In this document: in pieces, positions 1 to 8,425 of the stretch
Position numbering within the stretch: position 1 is the first letter of the stretch
Layout: every line of letters starts with the position of its first letter
NCBI GenBank assembly: GCA_965116785.1
Contig: OZ220731.1
Location: 4,237,395-4,301,394, forward strand
DNA: 64,000 nt
Direction: 5' to 3'
Source: Bin87 sp965116785
Lineage (GTDB): Bacteria > Chloroflexota > Dehalococcoidia > Lucifugimonadales > UBA3495
Position numbers and translations under genes: made by a program
The notes under the pieces: generated by a model
Databases searched by the model: none
Seen by the model: the letters and a program-made list of their open reading frames with translations, nothing else
Told to the model about the DNA's origin: nothing

Positions 1-2901
1 CGCCGTCACCGCGCCGGTGAGACTGCCGGCCCCGTCGTCGTCCACGGCCCGCACCTGGTAGGAGTAGCTGCTGCCGCCGGTCACCCCGGTGTCGGTGTAG
101 GCGTTGGTGGTGGGCGCGCCGACCTGGGTGTGCGCCGTCTCGCCGGGGCCCTGGCGCAGCACGTGGTAGCCGGTGGCGTCATCCACCGCGTCCCAGGCGA
201 GGACCACCGTGCCGCCGCTCACCGTGGCGGCCAGCCCCGTGGGGGCCTCCAGGTCGTCGTTGGCCTCGGGGAAGTCCACGTCCACCGTGGCGGCGTCGCT
301 GCGGCCGCCGGCGTTGATGGCCGTGACGCTGTAGGTGTAGGCCGCGCCTTCCTCCGGGCTGCTGTCGGTGACCTGGTGGGTCTCTCCTATCTTGCGACGC
401 AGCAGCACCGTCTGTGGCGGGTCGGCGTCCCGCACGTCCCGGGTGATCATGTAGCTGGTGATCGTGTCGTCGTCGGAGGCATCCCAGGAGAGTATGACCG
501 AGTCCTCCCCGATGCCGGCCTCCAGGCCGGTGGGGGCGTCGGGCGCGGGTGGGTCGATCATCGCGAGCACGTGCTCGGAGGACTCGCTGTCGCCGGAGTC
601 GTTGCTGGCCTGCACCTGGTAGGCGTAGCCCTGGGCGACCACGACGGTCGTGTCCGTGTAGGAGTTGGTGGTGGTGGTGGCGATCTCGACGTACAGCACA
701 TCCTCCTGGTTGCGGCGCAGGACGCGGTAGCTCGCGGCCCCGGCGGAGGCGTCCCAGGTGAGAGCGATGCTGTCCTCGCCCGCCGTGGCCGCCAGGTTCT
801 GTGGGGCGGACGGGGCATCCTCCGGCGCGCTTGACCCGGTGTAGCTGGGTATGCACTCCGGTCTGAGTTCCCAGCTCCACTTGGGCGTGAGCGAGAGGGT
901 GCCCGCGTCCACCCAGTTGAAGGCCCCGGCGTAGACGGGGTTCGCCGTGGTGCCGCCCACGGCCTGAACGACGTAGACGTAGCAATAGCCGTGCTCGATG
1001 TCTGCGTCATGGTGCGCGATCCACGTGCTGGTGTACGGCAGGAGCGTGGTGATTGCGCCGGCGCCGGCGATCATGTCGTCACGCTCCGTCGTGTCGTAAG
1101 GCAACCCCCGAAACGACGGCGCCGACCCATCCTCGTAGCGGGTCCGCAGGATCCGATAGCCGCGCATCGAACCCTGGCTCTCCGGCGGCCACACGCTGAT
1201 CTTGATGGCCAGGTTCTGGGTGTTGGCCCGCTCGGACCGCGTCAAGGGCGCCGCGCACGCTGAGCTGTATTCCGTCAGGTCAAGGCAATTGTCCGCATTG
1301 ACCACAAGCGAGCCGGCATGACGACCTTTGGGCAGGTTGCCCACGAACGGTCCGAAGCGGCTTGGCGGTTCCGCCCGGTTGATGGTGAGGGTGTAGTACG
1401 TGGGCGTGCCCAGGGGCATCCTGCAGCACTGTTCGTAGACCCGGATCTTCACGTCGTTCGCGCCCAGCTCCAGCCGTTCGTACCCCGTCGCCGGCTCCCT
1501 GTGGCCGCCGTTCCAGGAGTTGCCGTTGGTGCGGATCTTCGTATACGAGTCGCCATGTTGGGCCGTCGCGGTGACGTTAATCGACCCCCTTCGTTCGTAG
1601 GGCAGATTGACGGTGTATTCGCGGGTGTCAGGATCGAACCCGTCCACCATGATCCCGCCCACGGTCAGGGACTTGAGCTTCTTCGTGTGCACGGCCGTGA
1701 CGGCCTGGCTGCTCAGCGCCGCGGCGTCGCGCCGCCCGGTGTTGCGGATCTTGTTGGACCCGGGGACGGTGTAGTTGAGCGTGACCGTCGCGCCGCTCGC
1801 CGCCGACGAGGCGAGCGTCAGCACCACCTCGCGGCCGCTTACGGCCACGCTGCTGACCGTGGCGGCGGAGCTATTGACATTCACCGTGAAGGCGCTTGTC
1901 GCCGGCGTGGAAGCCTCGTCCAGCAGGTCGTCGTAGGTCAGGGTGATCTTGTTGCCCTGGAAGATGGCGTTGGAGAGCACCGGGTCGGTGGAGTCCACCT
2001 CTCCGCCGGAGAAGCGGATTTTCAGCGTACGACTGGCAACTGTGGCGGTGCAGTTTCGCCACGAACCAGTGCAGTACTTGTTTTCGAATGACCATCCGGG
2101 AAGGGAATTGCTTCCTACTCCAGATGAGACCCCGCTGTACAACCCCAGCCTCCAGGTGCCGCTGCGCTTAAACACCATGATTCGGTACGTGGTGTCCGGC
2201 TGGAGGTGGATCGGCCTGGCGGCGGGGATTGTCAAATCCCCCGTGCCGCCGCTGTCAGCTACGTGGAACTCACCGACCAACGAGTTGTCACTGTCTTTGC
2301 GAATGGTCACGTCCCACTCGTCGGAAGCACTGCCTCTCAAAGAGAAGTTCAGGCGTACGGCGTTGATGGTGTAGCCCTGCCTGCTGGGACCCGTGGTGAA
2401 CTTTTGATGGAGGTTTGAGCTTCCGGAGGGCAAGGTCTTGTTGGATTGGCTAGCTGATGTTCTGTTCGTGGCAATTAGATCCACGTCGGGGTGGCGCCAG
2501 ACCCTGATCACGTACTCCTTCATGGTCACGCCGGCGGCGGCGGTGACGGTCACGACGATGACGTTCTCGCCGACCTCAAGGTCCACCTGGTGGCCGGTGG
2601 CGGCGTCTGCGTCCGCGGAGTTGTAGGACAGCGTGGCGTTGGAGTCATTCTTGGTGGGGGTCACGGTGACCTGCATCGTGCTGTTGCGGACGGCGCTGGT
2701 GTAGCTGGTGACGCCCGCTTCGAACGAGGGGCTGAGGCCGCTGCTGAGCGTCAGCGCGCTCAGCGTGGCGTCCCTGGAAGCCGACTGGGCGCCCGCCTGG
2801 CCCGGCGTCAACAGGACGGCAAGGGCGGCCAACAGAGCCAGGGCCGCCAGCAGCGGCAGGCGATTGGCGCGAAGGATGTTCCGGCGGTTTCCGTTAGTCA
2901 T
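1..2901 (-). CDS. Exported multidomain protein with cadherin-like, SwmB and Fn3 domains (3' end outside window)
   Basis: Open for 967 codons from ATG at 2901 to the window edge. The start is supported by a strong GAGGAGG about 9 nt upstream. An N-terminal hydrophobic stretch (residues about 12-38, ending near GQAGAQ) looks like a Sec signal peptide. Next come a cadherin-like beta-sandwich (about 40-130), a jelly-roll-like segment, a SwmB-type repeat (about 290-390, beginning around DSTDPVLSNA), a second cadherin-like domain and at least three Fn3 repeats toward the window edge. No catalytic motif is seen, so a secreted or surface adhesin/scaffold role is inferred. It is divergent from the hybrid kinase at 3133, and the two share a 231-bp intergenic region with palindromes. 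It resembles but is distinct from the P1-P7 array: it has no LVDASDQ module or WSDG repeat in the visible part. Confidence 0.85.
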   Translation of the reverse strand, partial: MTNGNRRNILRANRLPLLAALALLAALAVLLTPGQAGAQSASRDATLSALTLSSGLSPSFEAGVTSYTSAVRNSTMQVTVTPTKNDSNATLSYNSADADAATGHQVDLEVGENVIVVTVTAAAGVTMKEYVIRVWRHPDVDLIATNRTSASQSNKTLPSGSSNLHQKFTTGPSRQGYTINAVRLNFSLRGSASDEWDVTIRKDSDNSLVGEFHVADSGGTGDLTIPAARPIHLQPDTTYRIMVFKRSGTWRLGLYSGVSSGVGSNSLPGWSFENKYCTGSWRNCTATVASRTLKIRFSGGEVDSTDPVLSNAIFQGNKITLTYDDLLDEASTPATSAFTVNVNSSAATVSSVAVSGREVVLTLASSAASGATVTLNYTVPGSNKIRNTGRRDAAALSSQAVTAVHTKKLKSLTVGGIMVDGFDPDTREYTVNLPYERRGSINVTATAQHGDSYTKIRTNGNSWNGGHREPATGYERLELGANDVKIRVYEQCCRMPLGTPTYYTLTINRAEPPSRFGPFVGNLPKGRHAGSLVVNADNCLDLTEYSSACAAPLTRSERANTQNLAIKISVWPPESQGSMRGYRILRTRYEDGSAPSFRGLPYDTTERDDMIAGAGAITTLLPYTSTWIAHHDADIEHGYCYVYVVQAVGGTTANPVYAGAFNWVDAGTLSLTPKWSWELRPECIPSYTGSSAPEDAPSAPQNLAATAGEDSIALTWDASAGAASYRVLRRNQEDVLYVEIATTTTNSYTDTTVVVAQGYAYQVQASNDSGDSESSEHVLAMIDPPAPDAPTGLEAGIGEDSVILSWDASDDDTITSYMITRDVRDADPPQTVLLRRKIGETHQVTDSSPEEGAAYTYSVTAINAGGRSDAATVDVDFPEANDDLEAPTGLAATVSGGTVVLAWDAVDDATGYHVLRQGPGETAHTQVGAPTTNAYTDTGVTGGSSYSYQVRAVDDDGAGSLTGAVTA

Positions 2902-2970
2902 GGTCTAGCTCCTCCTCGATTGGCAGCATTCCGCGCCTGACGAGCGCCACGCGAGCATCTCTAAAGTCAA

Positions 2971-2987
2971 TTGGCACAAATAGCCAA
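2971..2987. promoter_or_regulatory. Inverted repeat, candidate operator
   Basis: TTGGC and GCCAA arms separated by 7 nt, in the divergent intergenic region about 70 bp upstream of the exoprotein start at 2901. The function is inferred from position only. Confidence 0.35.
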
Positions 2988-2991
2988 TTCA

Positions 2992-3010
2992 TTATAGCCA
3001 CGGGCTATAA
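2992..3010. promoter_or_regulatory. Perfect 8-bp palindrome, candidate regulator site
   Basis: TTATAGCC-ACG-GGCTATAA is a perfect inverted repeat with a 3-nt spacer. It lies between the divergent exoprotein gene and hybrid kinase. A related TATAGC...GCTATA palindrome occurs in the P2 upstream region (about 20340-20357). On the minus strand the same bases contain TATAAT, so it may overlap the exoprotein's -10 region. Confidence 0.45.
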
Positions 3011-3048
3011 CATGTACGTAAAAAGCAACCCCTATGCTGTAAAACTTG

Positions 3049-3078
3049 TTGTAAAAAAGGCCCAGAAAGCGGTAATAT
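3049..3078 (+). promoter_or_regulatory. Candidate promoter of hybrid kinase 1
   Basis: TTGTAA, an 18-nt spacer and TAATAT lie 55 bp upstream of the kinase start. The -10 is embedded in GCGGTAATAT, the same string that occurs (in the opposite sense relative to transcription) in the upstream regions of P1, P4 and P5. Confidence 0.4.
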
Positions 3079-3132
3079 GACCCCTGGACCCACAGAAAGG
3101 CCCGAATCCAGCCGGCAACCAGGAGAGAAGAG

Positions 3133-5520
3133 ATGGACCAGCCAGACAGGCGGGACGAGGAGGTATCGTCCCTGAGGGAGCGTCTCGCAAGGCTGGGCGG
3201 GGCCAGCCTCCGCATCAACGAGAGCCTGGAGTTCGACGCGGTGCTGCAGGACGTCCTGGACTCGGCCCGCGACCTGACCCGGGCCCGCTACGGGGCGATC
3301 ATCCTCCTGGACGAAGAAGGACGGGCGGAGGACGTCCTTGCCTCCGGTCTGACGCCCGAAGAGGCGGATCGGCTGTGGAATGTGCCAGACGGGGCGTGGT
3401 TCTTCGAGCGCTTGGGCAGGATTCCCGGACCGCTCAGGCTGTCCGACCTACCGGGCTACCTCTCATCGCAGGGGCTCGCAGATCCGGGCCTGCCGGTGCC
3501 CGCCGGCCCCTTCCTTGCGGCGCCCGTCCGTCACCTGGGCCGGAGCGTGGGCACCGTCTACCTGGCAAGGGAGGAGTCCGGCCCGGAGTTCGTGGGGGAT
3601 GACGAGGAGACGCTGGTGATGTTCGCCTCCCAGGCGGCGATGGTCATCGCCAACGCCCGCAGATACCGGGAGGAGCGTCGGGCCAGGACCGATCTGGAGA
3701 CGCTGGTGGACACCTCGCCGGTGGGGGTCGTGGTCTTCGACGCCAGGAACGGGGCGCCGGTTTCCTTCAACCGCGAGGCGACGCGCATCGTCGACAGCCT
3801 GCGGGACGAAGACCAATCGCCGGAGCAGCTCCTCCACGTGCTGACCTTCCGCCGCTCCGACGGGCGGGAGGTCTCCCTGGAGGAGTTCAGCCTTCCCGAA
3901 GCGTTGAGCGCGGGGGAGACGGTGCGGGCCGAGGAGCTCGTCCTGCGGGTGCCGGACGGCCGGAGCGTCATGGTTCTCCTCAACGCCACGCCCATCCGAT
4001 CGGAGGCGGGCAGGATCACCTCCTACGTGGTGACCCTGCAGGACCTGGCGCCGCTACAGGAGCAGGAACGGCTGCGGGCCGAGTTCCTAGCCATGGTGAG
4101 CCACGAGCTGAGGACCCCGCTGGCCGCCGTCAAGGGTTCGGCCGACACGCTGCTGGAGGCGGACCTGGACCCCGCCGAGATGCGCCAGTTCCATCGGATC
4201 ATCCGTGACCAGTCCGACAGTATGCGGGAGTTGATCGGCGACCTCCTGGACGTGGCCCGCATCGAGACGGGCACGCTGTCGGTAGAGCCCTCGCTGGCCA
4301 ACGTGGCCGAGATGGTTGACCAGGCTGCGGAAAGGTTCCTGAACGGGAAGGGAAGGGAAGAGCTCCACACGGAATTCGCGCCCGAGCTGCCCCCGGTTGT
4401 GGCCGACCGGCGGCGCATCGTCCAGGTGCTGGACAACCTGCTCGCCAACGCCGCGACCAACTCGCCGCAGGGTTCGTCGATAAAGGTGAGCGTGGTGCGG
4501 GACGGCGTCCACGTCGCGGTGTCCGTCGCCGACGAGGGCAGGGGCATCCCCGCCGAGCAGCTGCCGCATCTGTTCCGGAGGTTCTCGCGGCCCGAGGGCG
4601 CGGACCGGAGGAGCGGCGGCGCCGGCTCCGGTCTGGGACTGGCCATCTGCCGGGGCATCGTCGAGGCTCACGGGGGACGCATCTGGGCCGAGAGCGAAGG
4701 ACCAGGCCTGGGGGCGCGGTTCACCTTCACCATCCCGGTGGGTGACGGGGAAGGCATGGGCCGCGGGCACACGCCAGCGGTTGCCGCCCGAGGCTCCCGC
4801 AGTCCGGTGCGGGGCAAGGTGCGGGTCCTTGCTGTGGACGACGATCCCCAGGCGCTCCGGTACGTTCGCGACGCCCTGGACCGGGCCGGGTATGCCGCCA
4901 TAGTAACCGGGAACCCCGAGGACGTGCCCCGCCTGATGGAGGAGGAGAGTCCCCACCTGGTCCTGCTCGACCTGATGCTGCACGGGAACGACGGGTTCGA
5001 GGTAATGAAGGACATCCTCAAGAGCGAGGACGTACCGGTGATCTTCCTGTCGATGTACGGGCAGGACGACGTTGTCGCCAGGGCCCTGGACATGGGAGCG
5101 TCGGACTACGTGGTGAAACCCTTCTCCCCCACGGAGCTTGCCGCGAGGATCCGGGCCGCCCTGCGCCGGCGCGTCGCACCCTACGAGGCCGAGCCGTCCG
5201 AACCCTACGATACGGACGGGCTGAACATCGACTACGCCCGACGCCGGGTGACGCTGGCGGGGCGTCCGGTGGAGCTGACGGCCACGGAGTACGCGTTGCT
5301 CTACGAACTCTCGGTCCATGCCGGGCGGGTGTTGACCCACGACATGCTGCTGCAGCGGGTCTGGGGACCGGAGAGGGCCGGAGAGCCCTGGCAGGTGCGC
5401 GAGGTGGTGAAGAGGCTCCGCCGCAAGCTGGGCGACGACGCGCAGAACCCCACCTACATCCTCACCGAGCCTCGCGTCGGCTACCGCATGGCCAAGGAGG
5501 AGACGGAGGAACCGGCATGA
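3133..5520 (+). CDS. Soluble hybrid sensor histidine kinase/response regulator with DNA-binding output
   Basis: 795 aa; ATG preceded by AGGAGAG. Domain order: short coiled N-terminus, GAF (about 20-180), PAS-like (about 190-305), HisKA with MVSHELRTPL (phospho-acceptor His about 324), HATPase_c with N box, DEGRGIP and GSGLGLAI motifs, REC (about 567-685, phospho-acceptor Asp about 613 in LLDLML, conserved KPF), and an OmpR/PhoB-type winged helix (about 695-787) ending ILTEPRVGYRM. It has no membrane segment, so it probably senses a cytosolic signal through GAF/PAS and binds DNA itself: a whole two-component system in one chain. The family reading is secure, but signal and targets are unknown. 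A close full-length paralogue lies at 8426. Its position beside exoprotein genes suggests it may control them (inference). Confidence 0.92.
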   Translation: MDQPDRRDEEVSSLRERLARLGGASLRINESLEFDAVLQDVLDSARDLTRARYGAIILLDEEGRAEDVLASGLTPEEADRLWNVPDGAWFFERLGRIPGPLRLSDLPGYLSSQGLADPGLPVPAGPFLAAPVRHLGRSVGTVYLAREESGPEFVGDDEETLVMFASQAAMVIANARRYREERRARTDLETLVDTSPVGVVVFDARNGAPVSFNREATRIVDSLRDEDQSPEQLLHVLTFRRSDGREVSLEEFSLPEALSAGETVRAEELVLRVPDGRSVMVLLNATPIRSEAGRITSYVVTLQDLAPLQEQERLRAEFLAMVSHELRTPLAAVKGSADTLLEADLDPAEMRQFHRIIRDQSDSMRELIGDLLDVARIETGTLSVEPSLANVAEMVDQAAERFLNGKGREELHTEFAPELPPVVADRRRIVQVLDNLLANAATNSPQGSSIKVSVVRDGVHVAVSVADEGRGIPAEQLPHLFRRFSRPEGADRRSGGAGSGLGLAICRGIVEAHGGRIWAESEGPGLGARFTFTIPVGDGEGMGRGHTPAVAARGSRSPVRGKVRVLAVDDDPQALRYVRDALDRAGYAAIVTGNPEDVPRLMEEESPHLVLLDLMLHGNDGFEVMKDILKSEDVPVIFLSMYGQDDVVARALDMGASDYVVKPFSPTELAARIRAALRRRVAPYEAEPSEPYDTDGLNIDYARRRVTLAGRPVELTATEYALLYELSVHAGRVLTHDMLLQRVWGPERAGEPWQVREVVKRLRRKLGDDAQNPTYILTEPRVGYRMAKEETEEPA

Positions 5521-6055
5521 AGAAGGCAGTGCACTGGCCCAAATCCACCGAAGGGATGGGGCGAAGCCAGTCAAACTCTGCTCCACCCACGACGCTTGGC
5601 CCGTCCGCCAAGGCATCCATAGCCCTGACTGTCCCGCGTTCAGGCTGGAACCAGCATATCTCCTGCTGCCATCCGCCCGGCTGATGTCCCCCTCCGCAAC
5701 CACCTTCGGCCGTCAGCGCCCGCGGTCCGTGGCGCTCACTACCCACACCCGACCAGACCTTCGACGATCAAGATCCGTCAACACCACGTCCATCTGGCCG
5801 TTTCATTCTCCATCGGGCCGCAACATCTGGATCAGGACTCTATCTTCCCCTTTCCCCACTGCCCATCGCCTTCCGACTAGCCTCACCAAATCTCTTCGGT
5901 GGATTCGGGCTTACGCCGCTTGAATTGCGTCAAGCCTAGCCAGGCAATTCCCCAGGTTGGCAAGCGAGAACGTGGTGACGTCGCTCGTTTTTGGTATAAA
6001 TACTTCTTGATTGATCATCATTTGTTACATCAGTTGCGTATTGTCTTACCTCATT
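5521..6055. other. Intergenic region, no gene recognised
   Basis: About 535 bp between hybrid kinase 1 and the IS607 element. Open frames here have unnatural composition and no ribosome-binding site. The right half becomes AT-rich (around 5985-6050). Confidence 0.5.
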
Positions 6056-6097
6056 GGGGTTGGCAACTGTTGCCAATTTAGTCTATTCTAGTTAATT

Positions 6098-6688
6098 ATG
6101 GACGTTGTTAGTCGTCGCATCAGTCTCACCGCTTGGGGCCGCCTGTACGGTTTCGACAAGGCCACCACGGCACGAATGCACCATTCGGGAAAGTTGCCGC
6201 CCGAGCTTGAGATAGAGCAGTTGCCCAATGGCCGTTATTACGTGGTCGTACCGCCGGAAAATGATGGACGTTGCGTGGTCTACGCTCGGGTTTCATTGGC
6301 TGATCAGAAAGATGATCTGGACCGGCAGGTGGGCCGGGTCGTGGAATGGGCGACGCAGCAGGGCTGTCGGCCCGATGAGGTGGTGAAGGAGATCGGGCCC
6401 GGTCTGAATGGCAACCGTCGGCGTCTGCGGCGTCTGGTGGCGGATCACACCGTGGGGACAATCGTGGTGGAGCATCGGGAGCGGTTGAGCCGTTTCGGGT
6501 TTGAGTACGTGGAGGCGGCGCTGTCGGGACGGGGAGCCCGCATTCTGGTGATGGAGGAGGGCGAGCTTGAGGATGATCTGGTCAGGGACGTGACGGAGGT
6601 GATGACCTCGTTGTGTGCTCGGCTTTATGGGAGACGTTCAGCGCGCCGGCGTGCGGAGCGGGCGTTGGCGGCGGCGCAGGAGGGCTGA
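6098..6688 (+). CDS. tnpA: IS607-family serine recombinase (TnpA)
   Basis: 196 aa. The N-terminus (about 1-55) is a MerR-like DNA-binding domain that reads a tyrosine-rich linker and the element ends. The rest is a resolvase-type catalytic domain with VVYARVS (nucleophile Ser about 66) followed by the DLDRQ helix and a VEHRERLSRFG segment typical of serine recombinases. A basic tail (RRSARRRAER) ends the protein. The stop overlaps the tnpB start (TGATG), indicating translational coupling. It is nearly identical in sequence to the second copy at 54651, so transposition is recent. The reaction inferred from the family is cut-and-paste via a circular or synaptic-tetramer intermediate at GG cores. 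Confidence 0.92.
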   Translation: MDVVSRRISLTAWGRLYGFDKATTARMHHSGKLPPELEIEQLPNGRYYVVVPPENDGRCVVYARVSLADQKDDLDRQVGRVVEWATQQGCRPDEVVKEIGPGLNGNRRRLRRLVADHTVGTIVVEHRERLSRFGFEYVEAALSGRGARILVMEEGELEDDLVRDVTEVMTSLCARLYGRRSARRRAERALAAAQEG

Positions 6689-8244
6689 TGTCCGGTCCTG
6701 GTACCTACCAAACCCGTTGTCGCGATTACGGCGGTGTGGAGCATGCTCCTGGTGATGCTGCGCTTGACGCCTATGGCGAGCTGTACGGCAAGGTGCAGCG
6801 TAAGTTGTTCGCCGGCGTGTCGGCCGGCCGTTCGGCGACGGCGCTGAAGAATTCCTATCTGAAGCGGTACCGGATACCGGCGCGGATGTTCAACGGGGTG
6901 CGGGTGTCGCTGGAGGGCAAGGTATCGTCGGTCGAAGAGCAGCAGAAGTTACGGGTAGATGGCCTGCGCCGGCAGATTGCGCGTGCCGAGCGGCAGGTTG
7001 CTGATGCGGCCGAGCGTGGGCGGTGGCAGCAGGTACACCACAAGAGGCGGCGCCTCGGTAACCTGCGTTCCAGGCTGCTGGCGCTGGAGGCGGACATAGA
7101 GTCGGAGCGGGTACGGCTGTGCTTCGGATCCAAGAAGCTCTGGCGCAAGCAACAGCATCTCGAGAAGAACGGCTACGCGAGCCACAGGGATTGGCTGAAG
7201 GACTGGCGTGATTCGCGCAGTGACGAGTTCTTCGTGCTGGGCAGCAGGGATGAGACCGGGGGTTGCCAGTTGTGCGTGGCCACGGTGGCTGACGACGGCA
7301 CTCTGACGCTCCGGCTGCGGCTGCCGGACTGCCTCGCGCCGCAGCATGGGAAGTACCTGACCATTCGTGGTGTCCATTTCAACCACGGCCACGAGCATAT
7401 CTTGGCGGCTCTCGAAAGTAGTGCGGAGTATGCGCGGTACCGTCGTGAGAATGGCGAGAAGGCGGCTAGGGCCACTGAGCTGGGCCAAGCCATCAGTTAC
7501 CGGTTCAAGCGGGACCGCAAGGGCTGGCGGGTGTTCGCCACCACGGACATGATGGAAGTGCTGGTGGTGACGGATCGGAACCGTGGAGCCATCGGTGTGG
7601 ATCTGAACGCCGATCACTTGGCAGTTTGTGAGACCGATGCCTCTGGGAACTACGTCCATGCGTTCAGCGTGCCGCTGGTGACCTACGGCAAGTCGCAACA
7701 CCAGGCTGAGGCCATCATCGGCGACGCCGTGGCGAGCGTTGTGGACTACGCCCGAGAGGCGGGCAAGCCCATCGTCATGGAGAGGCTTGACTTCCGGCAG
7801 AAGAAGGCCGCATTGGAGGGAGAGTCTCGCCGATACAGCCGGATGCTGTCATCTTTCAGCTACGGCAAGATCAAGGCGTACTTCCTCTCCCGTGGTTATC
7901 GAGAGGGAGTGGAAGTACATCAGGTCAACCCGGCCTTCAGTTCTGTCATCGGCCGGGTCAAGTTCATGGAACGTTACGGGCTCAGCGTGCACCAGGCCGC
8001 GGCTCTGGTGCTGGCCCGACGTTTGCTCGGCTGTTCCGAGCGTATCCCACGTCGACGGGTTGCACCCATCGGCAATGGCGTTCACGTCGCCTTCTCCGTA
8101 CCCGCGAGGAAGCGAGTGAAGCACGTGTGGACGTACTGGGGCGTGATCTCGGGGCAACTGAGACCGGCGCTTGCAGCGCAATACCGGCTGGGGAAGCGAA
8201 GACGCAGACCCAATCCGGTCCAGGCTACCCGTGCGGTGGCCTGA
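6688..8244 (+). CDS. tnpB: TnpB-like RNA-guided nuclease homologue, zinc-ribbon-less type
   Basis: 518 aa, starting at the ATG overlapping the tnpA stop. The central region holds RuvC-like motifs: Asp about 305 in GVDLNADHLAV and Glu about 365 in IVMERLDF. Where canonical TnpB has a CxxC...CxxC zinc ribbon followed by the third RuvC Asp, this protein reads VNPAFSSVIGRVKFMERYG and LSVHQAAALVLARR. No Cys4 is present, and His about 435 occupies the expected Asp region. It therefore belongs to the TnpB-related accessory-protein group found beside IS607/IS605 recombinases. Either catalysis uses another acid (for example the Glu in FMERYG) or the protein is a nuclease-dead regulator. Family membership is clear, but activity is uncertain. 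Confidence 0.85.
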   Translation: MSGPGTYQTRCRDYGGVEHAPGDAALDAYGELYGKVQRKLFAGVSAGRSATALKNSYLKRYRIPARMFNGVRVSLEGKVSSVEEQQKLRVDGLRRQIARAERQVADAAERGRWQQVHHKRRRLGNLRSRLLALEADIESERVRLCFGSKKLWRKQQHLEKNGYASHRDWLKDWRDSRSDEFFVLGSRDETGGCQLCVATVADDGTLTLRLRLPDCLAPQHGKYLTIRGVHFNHGHEHILAALESSAEYARYRRENGEKAARATELGQAISYRFKRDRKGWRVFATTDMMEVLVVTDRNRGAIGVDLNADHLAVCETDASGNYVHAFSVPLVTYGKSQHQAEAIIGDAVASVVDYAREAGKPIVMERLDFRQKKAALEGESRRYSRMLSSFSYGKIKAYFLSRGYREGVEVHQVNPAFSSVIGRVKFMERYGLSVHQAAALVLARRLLGCSERIPRRRVAPIGNGVHVAFSVPARKRVKHVWTYWGVISGQLRPALAAQYRLGKRRRRPNPVQATRAVA

Positions 8245-8385
8245 GCGGGGATCAGTTCGGTGTTCCCTGGTGAGATTCCAGGGCGGAGCCGCCTTGCACT
8301 GTTGGGGCGGCGGCGCGACTTAGACCGCGTCTTCAGGAATAGCTGACGATAGTCATGTAACTAAAATCAACCATTTTTACAACGG
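8245..8385 (+). ncRNA. Putative omega RNA / right-end of IS607 element
   Basis: 141 bp after the tnpB stop, conserved in copy 2 although non-coding. Stems: CCCTGG-TGAGATT-CCAGGG (8265-8283) and GCCGCC...GGCGGC (8288-8293 with 8306-8311). Most differences between the two copies in this part fall in the loops, which is what a structured RNA would show. In known systems the omega RNA spans the 3' end of tnpB and the right end, and its guide is the flank just outside; here that flank is the 5' untranslated region of hybrid kinase 2. Confidence 0.6.
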
Positions 8386-8425
8386 TTTTGCGCGATCAGT
8401 TCCAACGTAGTTGGCGGTAGAGAGC

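Larger units (their letters stand above)
6056..8385 (+). mobile_element. IS607-type element, copy 1 (intact)
   Basis: Boundaries come from comparison with the second copy at 54609-56953. Both begin at GGGGTTGGCAACTGTTG and both end at TTTTTACAACGG(T), with unrelated flanks outside. It carries a serine-recombinase gene and a TnpB-type gene overlapping by one base, followed by about 140 bp of conserved non-coding DNA. A GG dinucleotide at each edge fits the GG core known for IS607 recombination, and no target duplication is expected. The element separates the two paralogous hybrid kinases. Confidence 0.85.

Noticed and set aside
6126..6475. Minus-strand frames opposite tnpA
   Set aside because: They lie wholly within the well-supported recombinase gene and have shadow-type composition.
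6056..8385. IS200/IS605 assignment from the TnpB-type gene
   Set aside because: No HUH Y1 transposase; the partner is a serine recombinase, so IS607.
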